From assembly GCA_963678575.2 (NCBI GenBank), contig CAXXHV010000002.1, positions 2,320,086 to 2,384,085 of the forward strand: 64,000 nucleotides of DNA, given 5' to 3'. Each line of letters opens with the position of its first letter. The stretch's first letter is position 1. This DNA is from Pleomorphochaeta sp963678575. Its GTDB lineage: Bacteria; Spirochaetota; Spirochaetia; Sphaerochaetales; Sphaerochaetaceae. Positions 16,337-25,184 of this stretch are shown piece by piece. The notes beneath the pieces were generated by a model that made no database searches, was not told the DNA's origin, and saw only the letters and a program-made list of their open reading frames with translations. Both the position numbers and the translations under genes were made by a program.

Positions 16337-17866
16337 TTATCTAGCGTATTCTACAACACGCATTTCCCTAATAATTGTGACTTTAATTCTACCAGGATAG
16401 CGCAATTCTGCTTCTATTCGAGAAGCTACATCTTTAGCCATATCTCTAGCCTCATCATCACTTACATTTGTATTATTAACTAATATCCTCAATTCTCTTC
16501 CAGCTTGCACAGCAAAAGCTTTTTCAACACCTTCAAAACTTTCAGCAATTTTTTCAAGACTTTCTAATCTCTTGATATAATTATCTAAAGTTTCTCTTCT
16601 AGCTCCAGGTCTTGCTGCACTGATTGCATCAGCAATTTGAACAATAATTGCTTCAGGGGATTTTGGTTCAACATCATTATGGTGAGCCAAAATAGCATTA
16701 ACAATTACATTGTCTTCACCTAATCTCTTTGCGTGTTCAGCCCCTAATTCTGCATGGTTTGCATCACTTTCAGTTTCAATACCTTTACCAATATCATGCA
16801 ACAAACCTGCTCTCTTAGCAATTTCTGGGTCAGCACCAACTTCACTTGCAATCATTCCAGATAATACAGCTACTTCACGAGAATGACTTAATACATTTTG
16901 TCCATAACTTGTTCTAAAATATAACCTACCAAGAGCTCTAATCATTTCTTGGCTCATATTATGAATACCCATATCAAAAACAAGTTTTTCACCTTCATCA
17001 ACAATTGTTCTGTTAACTTCTTTTGCAACTTTATTAACAACTTCTTCAATTCTTGATGGATGAATCCGTCCATCCTGCACTAATCTCTCTAGCGCTACTC
17101 TAGCAATTTCTTTTCTTACCGGATCAAAACAAGAAATCACAACAGCTTCCGGTGTATCGTCAATAATAATATCAACACCAGTCAATGTTTCTAAAGTTCT
17201 TATATTTCTTCCTTCTCTTCCAATAATTCTTCCCTTCATTTCATCACTTGGTAAACTTACTGAAGCTATAGAGACATCTCCGCTTACTTCTGTTGCCATC
17301 CTTTGAATTGAGGTTAAAATTATATCCCTTGCTACCTTATCAGCTTTAAGTTGTGCTTCTTGTTCAATTTTATTAATAATTGATTGCGAATCACGTTTAG
17401 CTTCTTTTTCCATTTGCTCAATAATAAATTCTTTAGCTTCATCTTGAGACATATTAGCAATTTTTTCTAGCTCCACCATTATGGAGCTCTCTCGTTTTTC
17501 TAATTCTTCTTCAGTTTTTTCAATAACTTTATTTCTATCTTCGAGTTGATTCTTAATGGTATCTAATTCAGCTAATTTCCTCTCAACATTTTCTTCTTTT
17601 TGAAGAATTCGTCTTTCAGAACGTTGTAATTCACTACGCCTTTCCCTTGCCTCTCTTTCCACTTGCTGCTGTTCTTTCAACAATTGGTCACGAGTTTCAA
17701 GGATAAGTTCCTTACTTTTTGCTTCAGCTTCTTTTACTGCATCTGCTTCTAAGCGTCTAGCTTTTTGTTCAACAGAGGTCAGTTTAAATTTCGAATACAG
17801 CCATCTTCCGATAAATCCGAAAACGGCACCAAGAACAACAAGAAGGAGATAAATTAATTGTTTCAT
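16337..17866 (-). CDS. rny: Ribonuclease Y
   Basis: Membrane-tethered endoribonuclease that starts bulk mRNA decay. In order: N-terminal transmembrane helix (about residues 3-24), a long charged coiled coil to about residue 200, a KH domain (MKGRIIGREGRNIRTLETLTGVD) and an HD domain with LLHDIGKG and ILAHHND metal ligands. At 509 aa it is full length. AAGGAG precedes the ATG and a good promoter lies about 30 bases upstream. Neighbour of ymdB and of the alpha operon, as in other spirochaetes. Confidence 0.97.
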   Translation of the reverse strand: MKQLIYLLLVVLGAVFGFIGRWLYSKFKLTSVEQKARRLEADAVKEAEAKSKELILETRDQLLKEQQQVEREARERRSELQRSERRILQKEENVERKLAELDTIKNQLEDRNKVIEKTEEELEKRESSIMVELEKIANMSQDEAKEFIIEQMEKEAKRDSQSIINKIEQEAQLKADKVARDIILTSIQRMATEVSGDVSIASVSLPSDEMKGRIIGREGRNIRTLETLTGVDIIIDDTPEAVVISCFDPVRKEIARVALERLVQDGRIHPSRIEEVVNKVAKEVNRTIVDEGEKLVFDMGIHNMSQEMIRALGRLYFRTSYGQNVLSHSREVAVLSGMIASEVGADPEIAKRAGLLHDIGKGIETESDANHAELGAEHAKRLGEDNVIVNAILAHHNDVEPKSPEAIIVQIADAISAARPGARRETLDNYIKRLESLEKIAESFEGVEKAFAVQAGRELRILVNNTNVSDDEARDMAKDVASRIEAELRYPGRIKVTIIREMRVVEYAR

Positions 17867-17896
17867 AATATTTTCTCCTTAGTTGCAATTATTTCA

Positions 17897-17925
17897 ATAT
17901 TATTCAACTAATGTCAAATTGTCAA
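17897..17925 (-). promoter_or_regulatory. Promoter of rny
   Basis: Minus-strand TTGACA (17920-17925), 17-base spacer, TAATAT (17897-17902). Predicted start near 17890, about 25 bases before the rny ATG. Confidence 0.7.
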
Positions 17926-17936
17926 GTTTTAGAAAA

Positions 17937-17966
17937 ATAAAAAACCGTTACCAAACAAGGTAACGG
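17937..17966 (-). terminator. Intrinsic terminator of the S10/spc/alpha cluster (after rplQ)
   Basis: Stem CCGTTACC / GGTAACGG (17945-17952 and 17959-17966), followed on the minus strand by TTTTTTATTTTTC. It lies about 170 bases past rplQ. The AT-rich stretch between (17967-18134) holds a 12-bp AACTTTTAAAAA/TTTTTAAAAGTT hairpin (18038-18064) and no gene. Confidence 0.8.
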
Positions 17967-18134
17967 CTAAGTCATTTTATGACAAAAGACAGTAAAACTT
18001 AATATTTAATAGAAATAAATGATAAACTTTACTTTTTAACTTTTAAAAAATATTTTTAAAAGTTTTTTTGTATCTAGAGGTTGAAGGCTTTTTCTCCTCC
18101 ATTCTAAATACTCTGAGTACTATGTACTACAGTT

Positions 18135-18512
18135 TTACTTTTCTTCTTTAGCACTTGTCTTGTCAACAAGTTCTAAAATTACCATTTCAGCAGCATCATT
18201 AAGACGGTAACCAGTTTTTAAAATACGGGTATATCCACCTTTACGATCAACATTTAGAGGTGCGATCTCTGTGAAGAGCTTATTAAGTACAGCTGGGTCC
18301 TTAATATCTTTTGCAATAGTACGACGATTATGAACACTATCAACTTTAGCTCTAGTGATCATTTTCTCTACCTTTTTGCGTACTTCAAGAGCCTTAGCTT
18401 TTGTAGTCTCAATTCTCTCATAGCGGAGAAGTGAGGTTGCCATGTTACGTAACATCGCATCACGTTCTGCAGTAGTTCTGCTTAATGTGTTGAAACCAAA
18501 TCTATGTCTCAT
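18135..18512 (-). CDS. rplQ: 50S ribosomal protein L17
   Basis: 125 aa starting MRHRFGFNTLSRTTAERDAM, the conserved L17 N-terminus; it sits near the exit tunnel of the 50S subunit. An upstream in-frame ATG at 18539 would add nine residues with no counterpart in the family, so the ATG at 18512, with AAGGAAGAAG just before it, is taken as the start. That start lies inside the last codons of rpoA (11-base overlap), which implies translational coupling. Last gene of the cluster. Confidence 0.96.
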   Translation of the reverse strand: MRHRFGFNTLSRTTAERDAMLRNMATSLLRYERIETTKAKALEVRKKVEKMITRAKVDSVHNRRTIAKDIKDPAVLNKLFTEIAPLNVDRKGGYTRILKTGYRLNDAAEMVILELVDKTSAKEEK

Positions 18513-19554
18513 CTTCTTCTTCCTTGTTTCCAGGTACATTAATTGTGTTTTTTAAAACACTATAATCAGTCATTCCAAGACTTAGATTCCACTCTTTAAG
18601 TTTATCTTTAATCTCTGTTAATGACTTCTTACCAAAGTTCCTAGTTTTTGCAATTTCATCTTCAGTTTTCTTAGTTAAATCACCAATAGTTCTAATATTA
18701 GCATTTTTAAGGCAGTTACTTGAACGAACAGTTAATTCTAATTCTTCTACAGAAGTATTTAAGATCTTTCTAATCTTTTCTTCTTCTTCATCAACTTCTT
18801 CTTCACTATTAACTAATGCTTCATCAAAATTGATAAATACTGAGAAATGATCCTTCGCAATCTTTGCAGCTTCTGCTAATGCATTAACTGGTGCAATGGT
18901 ACCATCTGTATAAATTTCAAGAATCAATTTATCATAATCGTTTCTATAACCTACACGAGTTGGTTCAATTGAATATTTTACACGGGTAACAGGAGAGAAG
19001 AATGCATCAATAGCTATAACACCTACTTCTTCAATATACTTCTCATTGACTTCTGAAGGAACATATCCTCTTCCTAAATCAATTTGAACTTCCATTTCAA
19101 TATTCGCATCATCCATCATTGTGAAAAGAACTAAATCTTTATTAGTAATTTCTACCTGGTCGCGTTCAAAGTTCTGACCGGTAATTACGCCGGGCCCTTT
19201 ACACTCAATGAGAAGATTAACACCTTCGCAATCTTCAGGCATACTTATTTGTAGTTTTTTTAGAGCAGCAATTATGTCCGCAATGTCTTCACGAACACCA
19301 GGAAGCTGATCATATTCACTAGAAATTAAATGAGGTACACCTTCTTCATTAAAGCTTGTGAACTTAACAGCAGTAACTGCATAACCCTGGATTGAAGATA
19401 AAAGAACTCTTCTAAGCGTATTTCCGATAGTTGTACCAAATCCACGTTCAAAAGGATATGCTACAAACTTTCCATAATTTGCTTCGACTGCATTGTGCTC
19501 AAAATTAGTTCCCTTGGGTTTCTTAAAGCCCTTCAAAAGGTTTTTGCGTGCCAT
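18502..19554 (-). CDS. rpoA: DNA-directed RNA polymerase alpha subunit
   Basis: 350 aa. The N-terminal assembly domain holds PFERGFGTTIGNTLRRVLLSS and SPVTRVKYSIEPTRVG. An acidic linker (NSEEEVDEEEEKIRK) leads to the C-terminal domain (SVEELELTVRSSNCLKNANIRTIGDL) that contacts UP elements and activators. Preceded by TAAGGAGTAACC. Unlike in many bacteria, rpsD is not between rpsK and rpoA; the 122-base gap instead carries a 17-codon ORF and three hairpins. Confidence 0.98.
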   Translation of the reverse strand: MARKNLLKGFKKPKGTNFEHNAVEANYGKFVAYPFERGFGTTIGNTLRRVLLSSIQGYAVTAVKFTSFNEEGVPHLISSEYDQLPGVREDIADIIAALKKLQISMPEDCEGVNLLIECKGPGVITGQNFERDQVEITNKDLVLFTMMDDANIEMEVQIDLGRGYVPSEVNEKYIEEVGVIAIDAFFSPVTRVKYSIEPTRVGYRNDYDKLILEIYTDGTIAPVNALAEAAKIAKDHFSVFINFDEALVNSEEEVDEEEEKIRKILNTSVEELELTVRSSNCLKNANIRTIGDLTKKTEDEIAKTRNFGKKSLTEIKDKLKEWNLSLGMTDYSVLKNTINVPGNKEEEDET

Positions 19555-19556
19555 GG

Positions 19557-19610
19557 TTACTCCTTAAAGTCTGGATATGCAGATAATATATCTGCTTTAG
19601 GCGCAGGCAT
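19557..19610 (-). CDS. Possible 17-aa leader peptide upstream of rpoA
   Basis: ATG at 19610 opens a 17-codon frame encoding MPAPKADILSAYPDFKE, whose stop TAA is part of the rpoA ribosome site (AAGGAGTAACC-ATG), two bases before the rpoA start. GGGAG lies only three bases before its ATG, inside the 3' arm of a GGCTCC/GGAGCC hairpin. It could couple translation into rpoA or be chance; no family recognised. Confidence 0.3.
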   Translation of the reverse strand: MPAPKADILSAYPDFKE

Positions 19611-19662
19611 GGCTCCCGTGGAGCCAAACCACAATAAACAGCACTCCAAGAAAAGACTTGGA
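19579..19662 (-). promoter_or_regulatory. Three hairpins in the rpsK-rpoA gap
   Basis: Stems GCAGATA/TATCTGC (19579-19595), GGCTCC/GGAGCC (19611-19625) and TCCAAG/CTTGGA (19645-19662). None is followed by a U-tract on the minus strand, so they look like mRNA structure or processing sites and not terminators. In many genomes rpsD occupies this position. Confidence 0.5.
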
Positions 19663-19676
19663 AATGCTTCTAACAA

Positions 19677-20066
19677 TTAAACTCTACGTGTTTTGCGAGG
19701 ACGACAACCGTTATGTGGGATTGGAGTTACGTCACGAATTGAACGAACTTTTAATCCTAAAACGCCAAGAGCTCTAATAGCACTTTCACGTCCAACACCT
19801 GGTCCTTTAACAAAAACATTTACTTCACGAAGACCATAATCCATAGCCTTCTTAGCTGCTGTTTCACAAGTTACCTGTGCTGCATAAGGAGTTGATTTCT
19901 TAGCTCCACGGAATCCTAAACCACCAGCAGAAGCCCAAGAAATAGCATTCCCTTCTAGATCTGTCATGGTAACGATTGTATTGTTGAAAGTAGCCTGAAT
20001 GTAAACATTACCATCATAGACTGTTTTCTTAACTTTACGCTTTGCTTTCGCTTTTGCATTAGCCAT
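19677..20066 (-). CDS. rpsK: 30S ribosomal protein S11
   Basis: 129 aa, platform protein of the 30S subunit. Typical segments: VYIQATFNNTIVTMTD, SWASAGGLGFRGAKKSTPYAAQ and VTPIPHNGCRPRKTRRV at the C-terminus. Lys-rich N-terminal extension (MANAKAKAKRKVKKT), common in this family. Fourteen bases downstream of rpsM. Confidence 0.98.
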   Translation of the reverse strand: MANAKAKAKRKVKKTVYDGNVYIQATFNNTIVTMTDLEGNAISWASAGGLGFRGAKKSTPYAAQVTCETAAKKAMDYGLREVNVFVKGPGVGRESAIRALGVLGLKVRSIRDVTPIPHNGCRPRKTRRV

Positions 20067-20080
20067 TTGTCATCTACTCC

Positions 20081-20446
20081 TTATTTCTTCTTACCTGCTA
20101 CGGTCTTCTTCTTACCCTTACGAGTTCTAGCATTAGTTTTAGTCTTTTGCCCTCTAACTGGTAAGCCTTTTCTATGACGTAGACCGCGGTAACAACCGAT
20201 GTCCATAAGTCGTTTGATATTTAAGGCTACTTCAGTACGAAGACGACCTTCAACCTTATAATTTTCTTCGATTTCATGACGTAAAACAGCCAATTCATCA
20301 TTTGAAAGTGTATTAATTCTTACATTTGGATCAATATTTGTTTTTTCACAAATTTCAATCGCTGAAACATTACCGATGCCAAAGATATACGTTAATGCAA
20401 TCTTAACAGCTTTGTTCGGCAAGTCAACACCTGCAATTCTTGCCAT
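20081..20446 (-). CDS. rpsM: 30S ribosomal protein S13
   Basis: 121 aa, head protein of the 30S subunit that contacts the P-site tRNA and 50S. Begins MARIAGVDLPNKAVKIAL and ends in the basic tail with RGLRHRKGLPVRGQKTKTNARTRKG. Follows rpmJ by 48 bases. Confidence 0.98.
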   Translation of the reverse strand: MARIAGVDLPNKAVKIALTYIFGIGNVSAIEICEKTNIDPNVRINTLSNDELAVLRHEIEENYKVEGRLRTEVALNIKRLMDIGCYRGLRHRKGLPVRGQKTKTNARTRKGKKKTVAGKKK

Positions 20447-20494
20447 TATTGGCCTCCTAATTAAAGTTCTTAGAGAGGTGGCTTACGCCGAACC

Positions 20495-20608
20495 TTACTT
20501 CTGTCTTTGCTTATGTTTTGGGTTTTCGCAAATTATACGAACAACCCCATTTCTTCTGATAACTTTGCACTTGTCACATATTGGTTTGACACTTGCTCTG
20601 ACTTTCAT
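20495..20608 (-). CDS. rpmJ: 50S ribosomal protein L36
   Basis: 37-aa protein MKVRASVKPICDKCKVIRRN... with three Cys and a His (C-x2-C-x12-C-x4-H pattern), the zinc-binding form of L36. TAGGAGCTTAAC precedes the ATG. It lies between secY (nine-base gap) and rpsM, its usual place. Confidence 0.96.
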   Translation of the reverse strand: MKVRASVKPICDKCKVIRRNGVVRIICENPKHKQRQK

Positions 20609-20617
20609 GTTAAGCTC

Positions 20618-21931
20618 CTATTTTTTTCTTGCCTTTGCTTGGCTAAAAATACCAGTTTGATGATGCATTTTCATAACACCCTCTACTTGTCTCATTGTAT
20701 CTAAGTCTACACCAACCATAATGATTAATGAAGTACCACCGAATAACATTGAAACAGATGTTGGGAAGCTAAAGAACTTCTGTACTAATGTTGGAATCAA
20801 TGCGATGAAAGCTAAGAAAATAGATCCAGGAAGAATAACGCGGTTAATAACTTTTGTTAGATACTCCTCAAGTTTTTCGCTCCTAACTCCAGGAACAGAA
20901 CCACCATTTTCACGAATCTGTTTAGCCATCTCAACAGGATTCATAGTAACCTGTGTATAGAAGAATGCAAAACCGATAATCAACAGAGTATATATGATTA
21001 TGTAGGGGATACCCTGAGGATTTAACCAATTAGCAAAAGATGCTAGCCAACTCACTTCTGCGCCTAAACTAGATGCAATTTGAAGCGGGAAGGACATTAA
21101 TGCTGAAGCAAAGATTACCGGAATAACACCACTTGGGTTTAATTTAACAGGAATGTAAGTACTTTGAGCACCATACATTCTTCTGCCAACTACACGCTTT
21201 GCATAGTTAACCGGAACCTTTCTCTCACCTTGTTGCTCGTAAACTACCATTGCAATAACAACTATAAACATTGCTAATACTACTAGTAAAGAAATTGGGT
21301 TAAAAGTACCATCTTGAACACCTCTAAATAATGTTACAAGAGCAGATGGAATTCTAGCTACAATACCAGCAAATATTAATAAGCTAATACCATTTCCAAT
21401 TCCAAACTGAGTAATTTTATTACCAATCCATACGAGGAACATACTACCTGCAGTTACAGATAGCATTGCTATCAAAGTAAATGGTAAGCGACTCATGGTC
21501 ATTGAACCAGGAATCGAATTAGCATAAATTGTTATAACATAGGACTGAATTAAACAAACAACTATTGTTCCATATCTAGTGTATTGTTGAATTTTTTTCG
21601 AACCATGTGGATCTTGTGCGAGTTTTCTCAAACTTGGAACTACAATCATCATTAATTGTAGAATAATCTGAGTACTGATGTAAGGCATTACACCTAACAT
21701 AAATAAGGAGAAATTCGAAAATGCCCCGCCGGAAAAGAAATTCAAATATTCTGTAAATCCGAAAGAATTAGAATTACTCTGTGATAGGAAATATTGTTGT
21801 AGAACCTGGATGTCAATTCCTGGAATAGGAATAACCGCTCCCACCCTACTGATAAACAGTAGGAGGAAAGTGATTAGGCCTTTTCTTCTTAACTCCTGGA
21901 TTCTCATCATTTCAACTAGGGAGTTTGCCAT
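20618..21931 (-). CDS. secY: Protein translocase subunit SecY
   Basis: 437 aa, central channel of the Sec translocon in the inner membrane, with ten transmembrane segments. Family signatures GAVIPIPGID (after helix 1), PYISTQIILQLM, GIGNGISLLIFAGI and the C-terminal LFGGTSLIIMVGVDLDTMRQVE. Lies between rplO and rpmJ as in the standard spc operon; SecE is encoded in this window as well, near nusG. Confidence 0.98.
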   Translation of the reverse strand: MANSLVEMMRIQELRRKGLITFLLLFISRVGAVIPIPGIDIQVLQQYFLSQSNSNSFGFTEYLNFFSGGAFSNFSLFMLGVMPYISTQIILQLMMIVVPSLRKLAQDPHGSKKIQQYTRYGTIVVCLIQSYVITIYANSIPGSMTMSRLPFTLIAMLSVTAGSMFLVWIGNKITQFGIGNGISLLIFAGIVARIPSALVTLFRGVQDGTFNPISLLVVLAMFIVVIAMVVYEQQGERKVPVNYAKRVVGRRMYGAQSTYIPVKLNPSGVIPVIFASALMSFPLQIASSLGAEVSWLASFANWLNPQGIPYIIIYTLLIIGFAFFYTQVTMNPVEMAKQIRENGGSVPGVRSEKLEEYLTKVINRVILPGSIFLAFIALIPTLVQKFFSFPTSVSMLFGGTSLIIMVGVDLDTMRQVEGVMKMHHQTGIFSQAKARKK

Positions 21932-21948
21932 TTAGACCAACCTTTTTG

Positions 21949-22389
21949 TTATTTAACTTCGCCACCAGCAGCAGTTATTTTTTCAACTGCACTTGCTGAA
22001 ACCTTTAAACCTTCAATAGTAACTTTTTTATCAATTTCTCCATTAGAAAGAATTTTAGCTAAAGTCTTGTGACCTTTTACTAATTTTACTTCTTTTAGAG
22101 CTTCTAAGTTAACTACTGCACCATCTTCAAACTTCTCACTAATTGCAGTTAAAGAAACTACTTCATAGTCAGTTTTGAAAGGATGGTTAGAGAAACCTCT
22201 ACGTGCGACACGACGATACAAGGGCATCTGGCCGCCTTCGAAACCTACACGAACACCACCACCTGAACGGGAGTTTTGTCCATCATGGCCTCTACCACAA
22301 GCACGACCCTTCGATGAAGCACCGCGACCTACGATAGTTTTATTAGTATTAGCACCGAAAGGTGCTTTAATTTGACCTAAATTTGCCAT
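21949..22389 (-). CDS. rplO: 50S ribosomal protein L15
   Basis: 146 aa; 50S assembly protein. The Gly/Arg-rich N-terminal arm reads GRGASSKGRACGRGHDGQNSRSGG, then FEGGQMPLYRRVARRGFSN, the conserved L15 core. Two bases downstream of rpmD. Confidence 0.97.
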   Translation of the reverse strand: MANLGQIKAPFGANTNKTIVGRGASSKGRACGRGHDGQNSRSGGGVRVGFEGGQMPLYRRVARRGFSNHPFKTDYEVVSLTAISEKFEDGAVVNLEALKEVKLVKGHKTLAKILSNGEIDKKVTIEGLKVSASAVEKITAAGGEVK

Positions 22390-22391
22390 CT

Positions 22392-22583
22392 TTACATCTC
22401 CTCAACTTTTACAAGGTGAGCAATGACGTTTACCATGCCAAGCATATCAGGAGTTGCATCGATAACTACACTGCTATTTATCTTCTTTAAACCAATTGCT
22501 TTAACAGTACCGCGTTGCTTTGGTAATGAACCTGCAATACTACGAGTTAAAGTAACTTTAAGTTGTTTTACTTTTTTAGCCAT
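22392..22583 (-). CDS. rpmD: 50S ribosomal protein L30
   Basis: 63 aa, starting MAKKVKQLKVTLTRSIAGSL and carrying PKQRGTVKAIGLKKINSSV. Three possible starts (GTG 22595, ATG 22586, ATG 22583); the last fits the family and has GGGG six bases upstream. It starts right after the rpsE stop. Confidence 0.95.
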   Translation of the reverse strand: MAKKVKQLKVTLTRSIAGSLPKQRGTVKAIGLKKINSSVVIDATPDMLGMVNVIAHLVKVEEM

Positions 22584-22585
22584 CA

Positions 22586-23092
22586 TTAACCCCACATGCT
22601 TTTTAGAGTTTTGCCTCTATTCTTAGCGACTTGGCGAGCATCAAACAAGTTTTCAAATGCATCAAAAGCTGCTTTCACTGTGTTAACAGTATTTTTTGAG
22701 CCTAAAGATTTACCTAAAATATCAGTAATACCTGCTGCATCACATAAAGATCTTACAGCACCACCTGCGATTACACCAGTACCTGGAACTGCAGGTTTGA
22801 TAAGTACACTAGCACTTTTAAAATTACCAATACATTCGTGAGGAATAGTACCATTTTTAAGAGGTACAGTAATCATGCTTACTTTAGCACGATCAACAGC
22901 TTTACGAATTGCATCAGTTACATCATTTGCTTTACCAAAACCATATCCAACTTTACCTTTTTGGTCTCCAACAACTACAAGAGCAGAGAAAGAGTATCTT
23001 CTACCACCCTTTACAACCTTAGAAACACGATTAAGTTTAATTAGTTTTTCAACGTATCCGTCGTTTTTATCTTCTTTTCTTGATCTTTCCAC
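22586..23092 (-). CDS. rpsE: 30S ribosomal protein S5
   Basis: 168 aa; 30S protein at the mRNA entrance and decoding-fidelity site. N-terminal dsRNA-like domain with RVSKVVKGGRRYSFSALVVVGD and GYGFGKANDVTDAIRKA, C-terminal domain with GAVRSLCDAAGITDILGKSLGS. Spectinomycin-region loop VVKGGRR looks wild type. Confidence 0.97.
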   Translation of the reverse strand: MERSRKEDKNDGYVEKLIKLNRVSKVVKGGRRYSFSALVVVGDQKGKVGYGFGKANDVTDAIRKAVDRAKVSMITVPLKNGTIPHECIGNFKSASVLIKPAVPGTGVIAGGAVRSLCDAAGITDILGKSLGSKNTVNTVKAAFDAFENLFDARQVAKNRGKTLKSMWG

Positions 23093-23101
23093 GGTGTCCC
23101 C

Positions 23102-23461
23102 CTAGAACTTAACGCCAGCACTGCGGGCGCCATCAGCGATACTCTTCACAATACCATGATAGAGGTAGCCATTTCTGTCGAATACACATGTAGTAATATT
23201 CTTTTCGATCATCCTCTTACCAATCACCTCACCAAGCTTTGCTGCATCAGAAACACAGTTTTTTAAGCCCTTAAGTTCAGTTTCAACAGTATTAGCAGAA
23301 ACAAGAGTTACACCTGCTACATCATCGATAACTTGAACATACATATGGTGATTACTACGAAAAACAGTCATCCTCGGTCTGCTGGCAGTACCCGAGATGC
23401 TTTTTCTGATATGAAGCTTACGTCTTTTAAGCTTTCTTTGTTTATCAATTACTTTATTCAT
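23102..23461 (-). CDS. rplR: 50S ribosomal protein L18
   Basis: 119 aa, binds 5S rRNA in the central protuberance. Conserved RRKLHIRKSISGTASRPRMTVFRSNHHMYVQVIDD and C-terminal VFDRNGYLYHGIVKSIADGAR. Nine bases upstream of rpsE. Confidence 0.97.
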   Translation of the reverse strand: MNKVIDKQRKLKRRKLHIRKSISGTASRPRMTVFRSNHHMYVQVIDDVAGVTLVSANTVETELKGLKNCVSDAAKLGEVIGKRMIEKNITTCVFDRNGYLYHGIVKSIADGARSAGVKF

Positions 23462-23475
23462 CTCTTACCTACCGA

Positions 23476-24012
23476 TTATTTGCCGGACTTACCGACCTTG
23501 CGACGAATGACTTCATTCTCATACTTAACACCTTTACCTTTATAAGGTTCAGGTTTACGAAGAGAACGAATCTCCGCAGCAGTCTGACCTACTAACTGCT
23601 TATCGATTGCTGATACGGTTATTTTATTTTGTCCTTCAACTGTGATAGTAACACCACTAGGAATTACAAACTCAATAATGTTTGAATAACCTAAGTTAAG
23701 AATCAATAAATTACCTTTTACTTCAGCACGATAACCAACACCATTAACAACTAAGTTTTTTGTATAACCAGTAGTTACTCCAACAATCATATTGCTTAAT
23801 AACTGACGGTATAAACCATGGTAGCTACGGCTAGCTTTGGATTCGTCTTTGCGAGTTACAACGATTTGATTATCTTGAATATCGAAAATAACTTCTTCAC
23901 GAACAGCTTGTGTTAATTTACCCTTAGGTCCTTCAACACTAAGTAGTCCGTCTTTAATAGTAACCTTAACCCCTGCAGGTAGTGCAACGGGCATTTTACC
24001 AATACGCGACAT
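23476..24012 (-). CDS. rplF: 50S ribosomal protein L6
   Basis: 178 aa near the GTPase centre of the 50S subunit. Two-domain L6: MSRIGKMPVALPAGV at the start, GYRAEVKGNLLILNLGYSN in the middle and the signature KPEPYKGKGVKYENEVIRRKVGKSGK at the end. Confidence 0.98.
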   Translation of the reverse strand: MSRIGKMPVALPAGVKVTIKDGLLSVEGPKGKLTQAVREEVIFDIQDNQIVVTRKDESKASRSYHGLYRQLLSNMIVGVTTGYTKNLVVNGVGYRAEVKGNLLILNLGYSNIIEFVIPSGVTITVEGQNKITVSAIDKQLVGQTAAEIRSLRKPEPYKGKGVKYENEVIRRKVGKSGK

Positions 24013-24023
24013 TTCTCACCACC

Positions 24024-24422
24024 TTACCAAATAGTACAGATTAGCTCACCGCCAATCTTCTTATCAGAGGCCTTTTTTCCTGTAATAACGCCATTTGAAG
24101 TAGATACTACAACTACTCCATGTCCGTTAAATACACGAGGCATGTTACGATAGCCACTATATACACGACGACCAGGTGTTGAAACACGTTGAATGTCATG
24201 AAGTACAGGGCTCTGATTATCATCATATCTTAAGAAAACACGAATATAAGAAATTCCATCTTTTGTAACTTTCTTGAAGTTTTTAACGTAACCTTCATTC
24301 TTTAAAATCTTTACGATTTGAAGTTTAATTTTAGATGTGGAAATATCTACTTTTTCATGTTTTGCCTGACTAGCATTTCTTATCTTAGTCAGCATATCTG
24401 CAATTGGATCACTTACAGCCAT
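24024..24422 (-). CDS. rpsH: 30S ribosomal protein S8
   Basis: 132 aa, binds the central domain of 16S rRNA and, in many bacteria, represses the spc operon by binding its mRNA. DPIADMLTKIRNASQAKH at the start and GVVVVSTSNGVITGKKASDKKIGGE, the family signature, at the end. Confidence 0.98.
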   Translation of the reverse strand: MAVSDPIADMLTKIRNASQAKHEKVDISTSKIKLQIVKILKNEGYVKNFKKVTKDGISYIRVFLRYDDNQSPVLHDIQRVSTPGRRVYSGYRNMPRVFNGHGVVVVSTSNGVITGKKASDKKIGGELICTIW

Positions 24423-24431
24423 TTTTATCTC

Positions 24432-24617
24432 CTACCAACTTGACTTGGTTACGCCAGGGATCTGACCTTCACTTGCCAATTTACGAAAGCAGATTCTGCA
24501 CATATCAAACTTACGCATATAACCACGTGGTCTTCCACAGATCCTACATCTGTTTACTTGTCTAGTACTGAATTTAGGCTCTTTTTGAGCTTTTACAATC
24601 ATTGATTTTTTAGCCAT
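24432..24617 (-). CDS. rpsN: 30S ribosomal protein S14, type Z (zinc form)
   Basis: 61 aa with two CxxC pairs, CRICGRPRGYMRKFDMCRIC, that bind zinc; this is the short S14 form. Lies between rplE and rpsH in the standard order. Confidence 0.98.
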   Translation of the reverse strand: MAKKSMIVKAQKEPKFSTRQVNRCRICGRPRGYMRKFDMCRICFRKLASEGQIPGVTKSSW

Positions 24618-24629
24618 TATTATACCCTC

Positions 24630-25184
24630 TTACTTAGCGAATGGCATGCCTAACTTCTTAAGTAATGCATACCCTTCTTCATCGGTCTTGGCCGTCGTAA
24701 CGATTGCAATATTCAGACCGCTGATGCGTTCTATCTTATCGAAGTCAATTTCTGGAAAGATAATTTGCTCAGTAATACCCATTGAGTAATTACCACGACC
24801 ATCAAATGCGTGAGGTTTCACACCTTTAAAGTCTTTAACACGTGGTAAAGCTATGCCAATAAGACGTTCTAAGAAAAACCACATATTGTCACCACGAAGA
24901 GTAACCATAGCGCCAATTTCTTGTCCTTCACGTACTTTAAAGTTAGCGATAGATTTTCTAGCTTTTGTCTTTACTACATGTTGACCTGCAATTTGTTCCA
25001 ATTCTTTTACAGCAGCATCAAGAAGCTTTTTGTTTACAATTGCTTCACCAACGCCAACACTTAGTGTAATTTTTTCAATAGCAGGAACTTGCATTACAGA
25101 CTTATAACCTTGCTCTTTGAAAAGAGCCGGTGCAACTTCTTCAAGATATTTTTTCTTAAAGGTTGGTACAAACTTTTCTTCCAT
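24630..25184 (-). CDS. rplE: 50S ribosomal protein L5
   Basis: 184 aa, binds 5S rRNA and contacts the P-site tRNA. Signatures KITLSVGVGEAIVNKK, KTKARKSIANFKVREGQEIGAMVTLRG and GNYSMGITEQIIFPEIDFDK. Its ATG overlaps the rplX stop by one base (TAATG). Confidence 0.98.
   Translation of the reverse strand: MEEKFVPTFKKKYLEEVAPALFKEQGYKSVMQVPAIEKITLSVGVGEAIVNKKLLDAAVKELEQIAGQHVVKTKARKSIANFKVREGQEIGAMVTLRGDNMWFFLERLIGIALPRVKDFKGVKPHAFDGRGNYSMGITEQIIFPEIDFDKIERISGLNIAIVTTAKTDEEGYALLKKLGMPFAK

Noticed and set aside
18513..18539. Upstream start of rplQ
   Set aside because: L17 begins M-R/K-H-R; the nine extra residues lie in the rpoA coding end and have no family match.
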